Shown: positions 23,421 to 35,200 of the stretch, in pieces
Layout of the letters: each line of letters opens with the position of its first letter
Numbering within the stretch: the first letter of the stretch is position 1
DNA from: Onchidella celtica
Lineage: Eukaryota; Mollusca; Gastropoda; Systellommatophora; Onchidiidae
Length of the DNA: 64,000 nt
Assembly (NCBI GenBank): GCA_963931925.1
Contig: OZ007579.1
Location: forward strand, 24,556,769-24,620,768
Direction: 5' to 3'
Made by a program: the position numbers and the translations under genes
Notes under the pieces: model-generated
What the model was told of the DNA's origin: nothing
What the model saw: the letters and a program-made list of their open reading frames with translations, nothing else
Databases searched by the model: none

Positions 23421-23703
23421 CATATAACATGAAAATAATAACTTTGGTGGCTCAGAGTACAGCAGGAGCTTTTCAACACAAAAAGAGGGGAGCTGCGACA
23501 ACATTCTCGGAGGGGTCGCGAGTCAAACAAAAGAAGAAAAAATAATTATTATATCTCTTAAGGGCAGGATACAGGCAGGGTGAGGGAAGAATGTGTGACA
23601 AGGCTGGATGTACCCAACAAATATGGAACCAACTGGCCACCAGGACCGTAAGTAGGAAACCCGCATATGGATTTTGCAGCGGGAAGGAGGAGCATGCACT
23701 TAC

Positions 23704-23751
23704 GGGGGGGGGGGGGGGAGGGGGGAGAAGGGGGGGGGAAGGGGGGGGAAG
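23704..23751 (+). repeat. G-run tract, quadruplex-prone
   Basis: Runs of 5-14 G separated by A or GAGAA on the plus strand; several overlapping G-quadruplex arrangements are possible. Confidence 0.8.
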
Positions 23752-23909
23752 GGACCCAGTGAGCTAAGATTCTGGTTCCTGCCATCAAATCAAATCAAAT
23801 CATCTTCAAGGCCATCCAAGTACGTACACTCCTGGAGAGAGCTGCCTCTAGTGTACGAAAAGTGTACATGGGCAGAGAGGGGGGGTTTCTGAGTTTACTA
23901 CACTTTTCA

Positions 23910-24071
23910 GTAGAACTGACTTATTCCATCTCCACATCAGTGCGTATTAAGAAAATTGCTTGCAAAGTTCTAGTTAAAGTTCACAAAGTGTTACTGTTAG
24001 ATCAAGTTTATTACTCTTTAAAATCTACCCCCATCCCATACAATAGCTGCACTATGGCAGTAATGTATATT
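23910..24071. repeat. Dispersed duplicate of 30461-30655
   Basis: ATTCCATCTCCACATCAGTG, AAGAAAATTGCTTG and CCATCCCATACAATAGCTGC occur in the same order at both places, with a ~35-bp insertion in the right copy. Confidence 0.8.
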
Positions 24072-24920
24072 GTCCGTCGGTTGTTGGAGCTAAACTCAAG
24101 AGCTGTTGTAAGGGCACCATAGTACTTTACAGAGAATTGGAATTTTTTGTTTCATTTACTATTTTCTTCAGCAAATTAAGTTTTTTGGACAAACTAAAAA
24201 TCACGTCTCTGATGCAACAGTCGAATGATTCATACAAAATTCCATTTCAAAGTTTTCGAACATCAAATGCCTTGTCACAGACAGTAAACATTTTAATGAC
24301 CATAAGGTCTCTACAGGGGTTCCGGATGTGGAGGCCAAGTGTATGAAACTTGTGCAGGGTGGGGTCTTCATCAAAAACAGCCAAAATCGAGAGGACCTAC
24401 TCTATGGATGACCCCTTAGGCTTTAAAATATGGGCAGAGTTTTACATGTATTTCTCTCTCTCTTTCTGTGTGTGTGTGTGTGTTTGTTTGTTTGTTTAAT
24501 GTTTGTTTGTTTTGAAAGAGAAAGAGAGGGAGGAAGGAACATCTCAGAAGACAGATCAAAGGTTTGAAAGAGGTCAAGAAGTATAAAAAGCTGAAAACCC
24601 CTGATGTATACACTAGCCAAACCTTTACGGCCATCATTATGATGGATTATGTGGACATATACTTACTGTATACCAATTAATATTGCAGTCTCCGGTGATT
24701 ATCAATAATATGTCATGATGATTGCAAAATTGTGTCATAAATAAATGGCATACGTCAATGTGACTATCATGCCTGTGTCTATCTCTGCCACTTCAAGTGA
24801 ATGCCATGGACATAAACATAGCGATACCACTAGACCAGCTAAAGCAGCCTTTTCCCTTTAATTGACCAAGCTCTGGCAAACTAGCTATATTAAACTTAAA
24901 GTATACCCAAGAACTGTGAA

Positions 24921-24974
24921 TGGCACAAAGTGGCCATTATCATGCCAATGCCCAATTAAACTCAAACTCAAACC
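24921..24974 (+). mobile_element. SINE-like (CAAACT)n-tailed repeat, 3' fragment
   Basis: Reads GGCACAAAGTGGCCATTATC and ends ACTCAAACTCAAACC. Confidence 0.5.
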
Positions 24975-25346
24975 AAGAAAATGCTTAAGTTACACATCAG
25001 CCCTGGACTTCTGGTCAGCAACTTTTCCGAGAAGAAAAGCCATATTCCAGATATTTTACTGGAATTCAACTTAACACTAATAACAGTAAGCCACAGCAAA
25101 CATCCGTCAAGTTACCAGTACGACCGTAGTGATTTTTTCTCCTTTAACAATTCTTCTTCACCAGCAATTAAGAAAGGGAAAGAACCACAGATGAAAGCTA
25201 AAGAGCCACAGGTTGCTGACTCCTGCCCTAGGTCTGCCCCACTTTCAAAGCCTGAATTTTTATTGGTTGATTTGATCACAGCTTTGATAAAATCCTGGCC
25301 AAATTTCTATGTAAAAAAAAATAAATTTCTAATTATTTAAGCTTAT

Positions 25347-25661
25347 GGGCCTCCATATTTTTTTAAGCATTTCACTGTAGCTTAATTATCAGAGAACAGT
25401 CAATTTTATACAGTGGTTTGAACACAACAGATTATTTGTTTACTGAGCTCAAAAACTCAGGCCACTATATAAATCAACATTCCATCAAGAAATGCCTCTT
25501 TTTGATACTTAAATTTGTGAAATCTTAATCAAAATGTGGTAAATACATTTCAGAGCATATCAAACTTTCATTCATTTGGAGTGATAGTTGACATTCCACA
25601 TGAGGGGTGTCCCTACCCCCTCCCAAACCTCCAATGCTGTGTCCCTTTCATTTCCCCTACT
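25347..25661. repeat. Duplicated segment, left copy
   Basis: Positions 25347-25445 are the exact reverse complement of 26307-26405. Positions 25444-25661 are a direct repeat, with one mismatch seen, of 26426-26643. A small open frame is present in both copies without recognisable product. Confidence 0.92.
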
Positions 25662-26306
25662 GCCACTGACTCCTTGTCCACATACACCCTCGGGGATGAT
25701 TGGTATAGATATCTTTATATTAAACACAATTTCCAGCCAAGGTGCCCAAACACAGTGGCTTTGGCTTCAATTCACTTTCAACAGTTTTTCAGAAGACATC
25801 CCTCTCAAAAATAAAAAAAACAAGATGAACATAGGGGCACTATACATTCCAGAAGGTGCTGTGAAGGTGTTTGACATCTTCCCCATTTTTTTGTCTTTTT
25901 TCGACAAGGTGAGATCGGGGTCTTTCTGCAAAACTGCTGGAAGCAAAATGAAACCGAAGCCGCTATGCCTGGGCTCTAATGGAGCATCTAACTCACTCTC
26001 TCACACACAGACATGACAACATAATACACAATGTACACTTTCAAGCTTGCATCTTTCAAATATTTTTCATCAACTAAAAAGCAACAGTGTAAACAGTTTC
26101 AATGACAAAATTGTCATGGGTTCATCCACTGACCTAACAAAAAACTGTACAGAAAAACTGAACTTTCACCACAAAAACTCAAAAATGCCCATATGTTCAC
26201 AGAATACCTCTGCACACAGAATTAGCCAACACTGCCACTGACTGATTGAAAGGGAGAAAAAAAAGCAACACATAAATACTATTTCACCAATTGATTCCTT
26301 GCTTGA

Positions 26307-26643
26307 CAGTAAACAAATAATCTGTTGTGTTCAAACCACTGTATAAAATTGACTGTTCTCTGATAATTAAGCTACAGTGAAATGCTTAAAAAAATATGGA
26401 GGCCCAAATGTGGCTTATCTAACCTTGAGCTCAAAAACTCAGGCCACTATATAAATCAACATTCCATCAAGAAATGCCTCTTTTTGATACTTAAATTTGT
26501 GAAATCTTAATCAAAATGTGGTAAATACATTTCAGAGCATATCAAACTGTCATTCATTTGGAGTGATAGTTGACATTCCACATGAGGGGTGTCCCTACCC
26601 CCTCCCAAACCTCCAATGCTGTGTCCCTTTCATTTCCCCTACT
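26307..26643. repeat. Duplicated segment, right copy with first third inverted
   Basis: The 99-bp inverted part (26307-26405) is followed by ~20 bp of unique sequence and the 218-bp direct part (26426-26643). See the left copy at 25347. Confidence 0.92.
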
Positions 26644-28149
26644 CCCAACATCCCCTCCACTCCTCCTCCATTCAAACTGAAATAGTTCGAACGGTTGCAT
26701 TTTATTTACAGATTGATTATAGATTTGTGTGTGTGCACAAGCATTCATCTATTCAGTTTCTAAAATCTGTTAACTTCCCTGTTTTTGTGCAATCTCCCAG
26801 TTTTTTGGGGTTTGTTGTTGTTGTTTTTATAAAATCTCCCCATATCCTGTTTGTGCTTGCTGAGAGATCTGTATTAACAACACTTTTACACCTGACTTTG
26901 ATGGCAACAATGACTTTAGCCAGCCACCAAATGTCAGTCATGCAACTTCCACTCCCATCTACACAGATGACACATTTCAGTTCCTTACTCATTACTCAAC
27001 CATGTCTAGCCTTCAACTCTATAAAAAAAAAAACAGCCATTCCAACATGTAGACATTTAAGAGTCACCTGCCTTGTTTGGGGGGGAAAAAATTTTTTTTC
27101 TTTTTTCAAGTCACACCTGGCACTAAACATTCATCGTACACCAGTACAAATTCATGAGTAGATCTGACAAAATTGGACAAAAGGTGAAAGTCCAAACTAT
27201 ATAAGGGACAACAAGAGGAAAGGGGGTGGGATGTGGGGGGGTCTGGGAAATCATGGAATTTCCGAGGGATTCCCATCCCTGTCAATAACTTAACAGTACA
27301 GCGAGAATGTCAGTTAAGTTGGACCCTGTACCAGAAGGCATTTAAACCTGGGACCACTCACATCATTCCATGTTCTCTAACCACTAGGCCACTACCCTGG
27401 CCCAACATCAAAATTATGTTCATATGACATAACACTTGATTACATTACACATACATAACTGTTGACTGAACAATCTTATTTAGCACTACATTAAGTTCCC
27501 AAAACAACATTCCCACTGACGGTTTTCATTCATGAAACATAACAAGAATAACCAACAACATGTGTTTCAATGACTTGTAATGGACAGACTGTCAGGAATA
27601 GAGTTTGTCCGTTTGTTTGTCATAACAACATAATGGCAACATGAGGCCAAACATTTCCCCCATGAATTGGGCAAAGGGACATAAACAAAACATTTGATAG
27701 ATTGACAACAACGAGTGTAGATTATGACCTCCCTTCGTTTGACAAGTGCAATATTTACATCATGGAAAATACAACATAACATTTTTCTGCCCTGATGTGG
27801 AGAAAGACTGTGTACACCACACACAAAATTTTTACAAAAAAACATTCACAGTGCCCTCTAAAAAAAAGCCAAGCGTAATGTGCACCCCTTTGACATGGAA
27901 ACTGAGAATTTTCAATGCCGTGACTCAATCAACTGTCATTTTATCAGGTGGTCAATAAAATTTATCACGCAATTTGCAAAACACGGCAAATTCAGCGTGT
28001 TTTTTTTTTTTCACTTTTGAAAATGCCATACCTTTCAAAGCCTTTCAGCCCAAATAAGAAATTTTTGTATAAAAATTCTTAGAAAAACTAGCTCTATCTG
28101 ATGTGACAGTTACTGGTGACATATGATAAGAAGTAAAAAATTACATAGT
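26644..28149. other. Gene-free stretch 3' of EXT1
   Basis: Apart from the SINE head at 27335-27400, nothing was recognised. Part could be a long EXT1 3' UTR, but no polyadenylation site could be assigned. Confidence 0.5.
27335..27400 (-). mobile_element. tRNA-derived SINE head
   Basis: The minus strand reads GTAGTGGCCTAGTGGTTAGA and a decayed B box GGTCCCAGGTTTAAAT. Confidence 0.5.
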
Positions 28150-28760
28150 TAGGGAATCTTTCATTCTATAAAATGGTGTCAAAAAGTAAGAGTTTGAGTT
28201 TGGTTTTTAACTGTGCGTCGGCACGATAACGGCCACTTTGCTCCTTTCACGTTGTTTTTTTTAATCTTACTTTGGGCCAGCTTTCGGGCCCTCGGATTCC
28301 TATAAATAAGATAAAATAAAATGAAGTTAAAAATTTGATGGGAAAAGGCCCGCACTGTAATTTTAAAGTATGTCTAATAACCACAAGAAACTATAAGTCA
28401 TGCAAAATTATAAACTAGGCAAAAAGATAGGAAATCTTTCATTCTGTAAAATGATGTCAAAAATGAAACCAGAAGAAATTATTAATCATACAAAATTATA
28501 AGCCATATAGAAAGTCTGGATGAAATTACATGCATTAGCCGTAAACTGTTATAACCCATATAGAAAGGCAGAGAATCTTTCATTCTATAAAATGATGTCA
28601 AAAGGTGAAACCAGAAGAAATTATTAGCGATACATAATTGTAAGCCAGATAGCAACACCAGCTTTGAAACTTGAAACTACATGTTTTTGCTGGACACTAT
28701 CATAATCCACAGAAAGACAGAGTATATTTCATTCTATAAAATGGTGTTCAATAGTGAATT
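28150..28760. repeat. ~145-bp imperfect repeats, about four, one interrupted by a SINE-like copy
   Basis: AATCTTTCATTCTATAAAAT-like blocks start near 28154, 28432, 28570 and 28718, each followed by GGTGTCAAAA or a variant and AGAAGAAATTATTA. Confidence 0.7.
28190..28360 (-). mobile_element. Variant of the (CAAACT)n SINE-like family
   Basis: Begins GAGTTTGAGTTTGG, has GTCGGCACGATAACGGCCAC, and aligns along ~170 bp with the copy at 14086 (GAAGTTAAAA, GGAAAAGGCC). Confidence 0.6.
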
Positions 28761-29790
28761 TAACTTAGATCGGAGTATACAGTCTTTTTCCGTACCATGG
28801 CAGATTTGATTGAACAAACTCTTCCCACACGTTTCCAATATGCAGTACAGTCAATTCACACATCATGTACCACACAGTATTGCCAGCCCACTCATGTAAA
28901 CATAATCCCATAGATTTCACAATTTCCCGTTCCACAAAATAGAGACCAGTATCAAATTCAAATAACCATAAAATGCATCAAATTTCAAGTCAACTTTTGA
29001 CATGATACATCAAGGCCAACCACAGCACATACATATGGCAGTAAGGGCCAAAATACGATGTCTACTATAGGGGAAGGAAAAAAACAAACAAAATCTGGAA
29101 ATCTGCGCCATAGATGAAAACTGCAAAATATGATCTGGGAAGAAAATTAGAGGTGGTGAACACAACGTGGAGCCTAAAAGCAAAATTAGGTGCAATTTTG
29201 CATGAAATGTATTTGTTGAATACCAAGAACCAGAATGTATCTTCCTGTGCACCATCCAATTCACAATGGCTCCTTATAACTTTGTTTAGCACTTCTTGAA
29301 CACAATAAACATGATGATTTCAGCAGAAATTTTCACCCAGCAGAGAAATCAAAATCTCACTTTGCCTGAAATCCTCTAAAAAGCTAATAGTTTTCATCTA
29401 TGCTGCACAATTCAAAAACAACAAGAGAGAGAGATGATTAAAAAAATTCCATCCCTCCTTAGGAAACATTAATAAGCAGGACTGGACACAGAAAAAAAAA
29501 TGGCTTTCAGAATGTACAAGACTCAGATGTTGAATAACTTACAGTCTTTAAATAATGAGTAACAGATGAGGATGAGTAAAAGATGCTTTATTAAGCTGAA
29601 TGATGAGTAATTAGACCACAGGCACTCATATTTTCCATTTGTTCCATTCAGCAAACAGTGCTTACAAACAACAAACAATCTAGTTCCTTTCATAGAGTTT
29701 TAGCTCTCCTGTGTTTGATTTGTCTGTGTTTCTTGTGGACCACTGTTTCACACAAAGTATGTGTCAACTGTCATAAAGCTATTATTCACA

Positions 29791-30050
29791 ACCTTAGTTC
29801 TTGTTTGTTCCAACTCCACTTTTTGCATCCGACAAATCCGACCTTAAACGTTTGCGGCTTTATAAGTTACGGAGTTGATAACAGTTGATAAGGAGTCAGA
29901 ATAAATCGGAGCTGAGAAACGGCTTGAAAAGTACCACAACGTATTTTAAACAAGTGTCAAAGTGTACCTTCGTTATACCTCTTCAACATACTAAAAGATC
30001 TCAAGTTTTTAAGATAATGGAGATAGAACAAATAAGAAATGAGGTCGCGA
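29791..30050. mobile_element. ~250-bp MITE family, full copy (opposite orientation to 9503)
   Basis: Begins ACCTTAGTTCTTGTTTGTTC and ends AGATAGAACAAATAAGAAAT then GAGGTCGCGA. The internal core reads TTAAACGTTTGCGGCTTTA. Confidence 0.75.
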
Positions 30051-30460
30051 TATAGCCACCTGCGTTTTTATTCCAATACTGAATGATTTCAATTTGTTGA
30101 ATTCTCATCTAACATAACTTGTTTACTGGGATTGCAATCAACAGAAGAGAAAAAAAAAAGAAGAAGTCGTAGCCTATGCATGGAATGACCTATCCAGATG
30201 TCAAAGACATGTAACTCCCAAATCTATGGCACCCAAGTGGAAGAAGAGTCATTCAAATACTTGACAGGCAGATTGAGAAAGGAATGTGTAGACATCAGAA
30301 GAGAGAGAAAAACAAATGAAACTACATACCACATGACTGAGAATGAGAGATTCAGTGGAGGGAGGAAAAAGAACACTGGATCAACAAGTTCAAGGTTTCA
30401 AATATCTGGGGGTAAATACATCTGCCTTTGATGAACCAAAACCAAATCATAGTCTTGGAT

Positions 30461-30655
30461 TCCATCTGACTGATTCCATCTCCACATCAGTGTGTATTAA
30501 GAAAATTGCTTGTCAAGTTCTATAGTTGAACTTCACAAAGTGTTACTATTAGATCAAGTTTTTAACCCTTTAAAATCTACTCCCATCCCATACAATAGCT
30601 GCACCTCAATTTTTGCAGAAAGTGGAACAGTAATATGGCAGTAATGTATATTGTT
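30461..30655. repeat. Dispersed duplicate of 23910-24071
   Basis: Carries the same blocks as the left copy; the extra CTCAATTTTTGCAGAAAGTG lies near its right end. Confidence 0.8.
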
Positions 30656-31531
30656 GGTTTCCCCAATATTATGATTTCATAAAACAGCACAAGGGTGGTG
30701 AATTGTAGAATAATTTGTTCTCTTAACAATCACAAGTACTGGTAAACGTATAAACTTGATATATGCTATCCTTAGTTTAGTTAACTCTCTAACAGCTTTT
30801 CACAGAAGTTTTATATTCATACACAAATATCAAGTTTTTGATATTCCCCCATCAATAAGATAGGTTTCAGGTTTCATTATCAATTCTTCAAAACAAGAGG
30901 TGGGAAGAGATTAGCTTCAAGCACAACAAACTTAATAATGGCCACTTAAGTTGATCACTGAATTCAGCCCCTGGGTATGAAAAAAATTTCAAGAGGAGAT
31001 AATATATAAAGGCAACTCTTTTGTTCAGATGCTCCAGAAAAGATAGGTACATAAAAGATAAAATGTACAAAATTCTATAATCTCTGAGCATTTTGTCGCC
31101 GTCTAATGAAAATCACACACCTGGCATATTATTTATGCTCAAGTTTGATATAATTTATAATTTTTATAAATATATTTTGATATTTAAATGGAAGATACCA
31201 ACAAGTGATCTCCACATTCATAACAGCTGTGAGCCCTGACCATGGTATTGCTACCCTGTGAAATTGCACGTGTCAGCAGAGATGGCTACATTTGAAATTT
31301 TCTCATTTTTGCAATCTGATTTCCTGGTGGAATCCACCCTAAATACCGAATTTCTTATCTGTACAGTTTCAAACTCTTTAACTCCTATTCTCATCTTTAA
31401 TCCTTCTTTCAGTTTCAAACTCTTTGATTCCTATTCCCAACTTCAATCCTTCTTTCAGACAACAAGGAAAATGCACAAATCGAATATCTAATTTTCACAA
31501 TGACTGAAATGAATTCACACGCTCTCTTTAA

Positions 31532-32066
31532 CCTTTTCACGGTCGAGGTTGAGCAACCCACCTTATACAACTAATCCATATGCTGCGCATTACACATGTG
31601 CGAGTCCAAGTCTGTGAAGTTTCACATTACACACTGCGCAATGTATGATTGTGTACAAAGTAATACATTCCTGTTTTCTACTCTTCATAAGCTAAACATT
31701 AAAACAATAATACTATTTGTCTTATTATACGTTTACTAGGAGATTTTCTCTGGATTTTCAAACCTACCCCATGATCATGTGGCTACAGGAATAATTATTT
31801 TGAAATCATCACCATTCAAAAAGACAGTAGTAACTCAAACATTCGAAAAATTGACTTTTGAATTCAACTACGGATTCCTTAGCAAAAAAATTATCGAATA
31901 GCAAACTTTCAAAAATTCATCATAACTAGACCAGTTGTGCGTCAAATAAAACAGTTTTTGCTTCTCCTGAAAAATAGCCAAAACCGGTCTCTAGTTTAGG
32001 GGACATTGACAAAGTAAAAGTGTTCAGAGAGGAGTTGAAATATGTGAGCCATGCACTATGAAAAGG
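31532..32066. mobile_element. Possible piggyBac-type element just 3' of EXT1
   Basis: Left end follows TTAA (31528-31531) with CCTTTTCACGGTCG; the right end is ACTATGAAAAGG followed by TTAG, one base off TTAA. About nine terminal bases are inverted repeats. The 535-bp body is AT-rich and non-coding. If real, it would lie in or next to the EXT1 3' UTR. Confidence 0.4.
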
Positions 32067-32224
32067 TTAGACAGCAACTTCATAAAGAACCCAGCTTACA
32101 ATCTTATACTTGTCTTCATACAATGAACTCTCACTCATAATTTTTTCATTAAATTCTGACTCAATCACACGCAAGCATATAATCATAAACATTACACATA
32201 CGTAAACTCTAATGCCCACTAGTG

Positions 32225-35200
32225 TCAAGACTGTACCAATTCGATCTGTCGATATTTTTTCCTCATGTTGGAGACTGGGTCTTTGAACAGCATGGTGTCC
32301 AGCCGAACGGCCGAGTGCAGCAAAGGCATGTATCCGAAGTAATCCACAAATTCATCCAGACAACTCTGTCGCTGCTGGAACCGCTGCTGGTCATCCTGAA
32401 GGGTCTTTGCTGATGCCGCTGCTGCTGCAGCACCGGATGCAGAGGAGGAGGCAGATGGTGGTGAATCCTTGTGTTGTTTTCGTTGAGTAAGCTGGAAAAT
32501 GGAAAGTATGCAAGTCAGAAATACTGCAGGTTTCACTGCTTTATAGTTCATTCATTCTAACGCTTCGTCACTGCTCCATGATAGTCCCATATGTCTGACC
32601 TATGCCAAAAGGCAACTGACAGTTCACTGCATACCTGAGCCTGAGAGCTATCAGATAGTATTATAGAAAAAGAATGTGCCAATAGGAAAATGTAATAATC
32701 CAATAGGATCATAATAGATATGCCACCAGATGACAAGAAAAGAAACAGTTTTTCCTGAATATCTTAAAAGTGTCAAAAATGACTAATGCCATTAGCGTAG
32801 AGCAGTGGCAATTTGCAAAACATTCCAGAATTACCCCACCCTCTGCCAATGATGCACAAAGCACAAACTTCCATCACGGACATTATCCAGGATCCTTATA
32901 GTTTCTAAATATGCATGCAAACATAAATGAGTCTATGGATGAGGATTCAGATTTAAGTCACCGAAGAAAACCATGCGGAACAGTACTTCAGTTTAGGATC
33001 AACAATCAAGATTTGCTTAACCCTCTTAATGTGACAGGCCACGATCGTACCGACAGGCCACGATCGTGGCTCTCTATATGTGCAGTTAAATTTATTTTGG
33101 CTGAGAAGCCAAATAAAAATCTGGCACATCCGCTTGCATTTCCAGAAAGCACAGCTGACAATGAAAGTAGTTGTTATTGTTTGGTTGCGTTTTGTGGCGA
33201 TTTTTACTGATTTTGCTGACCAAAATGAGTGACCTGAATGAGTCAGAAAAATTTTAGCACACATTTCTCAGTTTTTTAGTGAGCACTAAGAGGGTTAACA
33301 CAATGGGCATGTAAATGTTTGCACTTTTACTTTGTGAATGTCATACATATTTGAGATTGAGTTGTTGGTGATAGGCTGTAGAATGTGAATTTCAGAGCCA
33401 ATCCATATCCTAATCCTCATGGAATGAATATAGTATCTACATATCTACATATAGTATCTTGCAAGACCACTGACCTTGATGGGAGACTGCTGAGTGGCAT
33501 GCGTAACCAGGAAGTTCATGAGAATGTCCTCACATGTACCACAGTCCTCCACTTTGGCTAAGATCATGGGACTTAGGTAGGTAGTATAGAGATAATTGTA
33601 GTATCTGAAAGCAAAGAAATAGCAAAGGTTTACTGTAAGCGCTGGGTCCTGTGCTACAGAATTACAATCAAGTGTTGATTGGAAGAAAGTTAATTAAGAT
33701 TTCCAATGGAAAAGAAGAAATGGTTATTTTCTGTCCAGATTTCCCTAACACAATGTCCCTTATTATATTACAACGGTAGTACGGCTTCCAATGTAATGAT
33801 GAAAGGTTCCTTAAACCCTGAGCCTTAAATTCTATACAATTATCATATTATGCATAGACAGATGTAAAGTGGGGGTGGGCATATTTTAAAGGGTCTTGGT
33901 TTGCTATATTTTTAAGACTTTCGTTGATTTTGGCCACAACTGAGTTGAACAGAAGAAAATTTTTGCATTTTGAGCCCGAAAAAAAGATGCATTTTCCTCC
34001 AGTAGAATTAAAAAGTGCGACAGAAAATTTTGTTTTGTTTCTCAATTTGCACATTGGTGACCGAAACCAACTTTAAAAATCACATCTGTGTATTCCCCGA
34101 GTCAGCGGGCCCACTAGTTTGGCTAAAAATCATAGTTAAAAATTCTGTTTCCTGAAAAACTGCCCACATTTCCCAGGTTCCATTACATCTCAAGGATTAC
34201 TGGCAGAGCACTCAGTACATATCATAGGTGAGAACTGGAAAATCTTTCTAGGGCTCAAAATGGTCGGAAGCCACTCAACAGGCCTGAAACTTTATTACTG
34301 CAAAAGAATATGTCATATTATAAAAAGGCAGAGTGTAAAAATAAAAGCATATACCCAGCAAAAGCCAGCAGATGTCTATTGAAAAATATAAAAATTTCAA
34401 AATGGGCATTGGAAGATAATGGGTAATGGTAACAGGGGTAAAACAGACTTATTGTGAATAAAATGAAATACAATGAAGCATACACATTACGATTCATTAC
34501 AGTCATAACTAGCCTGAAACCAGCTGTAAACTTGAATATTTCATATTTTGATGTGTACATAATGATACATGAATATGTACAGGCTGTGGGCAGACTAAGA
34601 TCCTGATAAGGGTGGGGTCAGTCCCTGAACAGTGCAAACTCCCACATATGAACGTGTAAACATCGCACCTATGATAAATGGCCCCGGATGTCAGTACCAT
34701 GCTGTACTCATTGGTCCACTTGGAGCTGTATCTCCATTTGCCTAAAGCTTCGTCCCAGTAGTGGCTACGAGATGGATAGCCCACAATCCTCTCAGGGAAC
34801 TCTTGCCATACACTGAAGGCAAAGTCAATCTGGAGAACAGAAGTTTACGTTGCATGATAAATTTCAGTTTTCAGATTCTTACCCACTGTTCCTCAAGTCA
34901 AAGACCTGTAAAAGATTGTCATTACATTTGAGGGACATACAAAATATAAATTTTGGCTTTTTTTTTCTTGATATTAAAAAAATTATCTCATAAAATTGGG
35001 GTTGTAAACGGGTCCAAAAAAAAAATTAGACATAAAAAAACTGAAGTTGCGGCAAAAGACGGTTTTCAAAAACATGAAAGAAACTGGTGAAAGTAAAGGA
35101 AATGATTAAACAGTAAGAATATCTCAAAATGAAATAGGATTTCCCTAAAAGTAGGGAACAATTGACAAGCCCATAAAATATGGTCGACAGACCAAAGCTG

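Noticed and set aside
25588..26016. 142-codon plus frame
   Set aside because: It starts in the duplicated segment, is Ser/Pro-rich, and shows no domain or splice signal.
32911..33210. Plus-strand 99-codon frame in the EXT1 region
   Set aside because: It lies across the piggyBac-type MITE in an EXT1 intron and has no recognisable motif.
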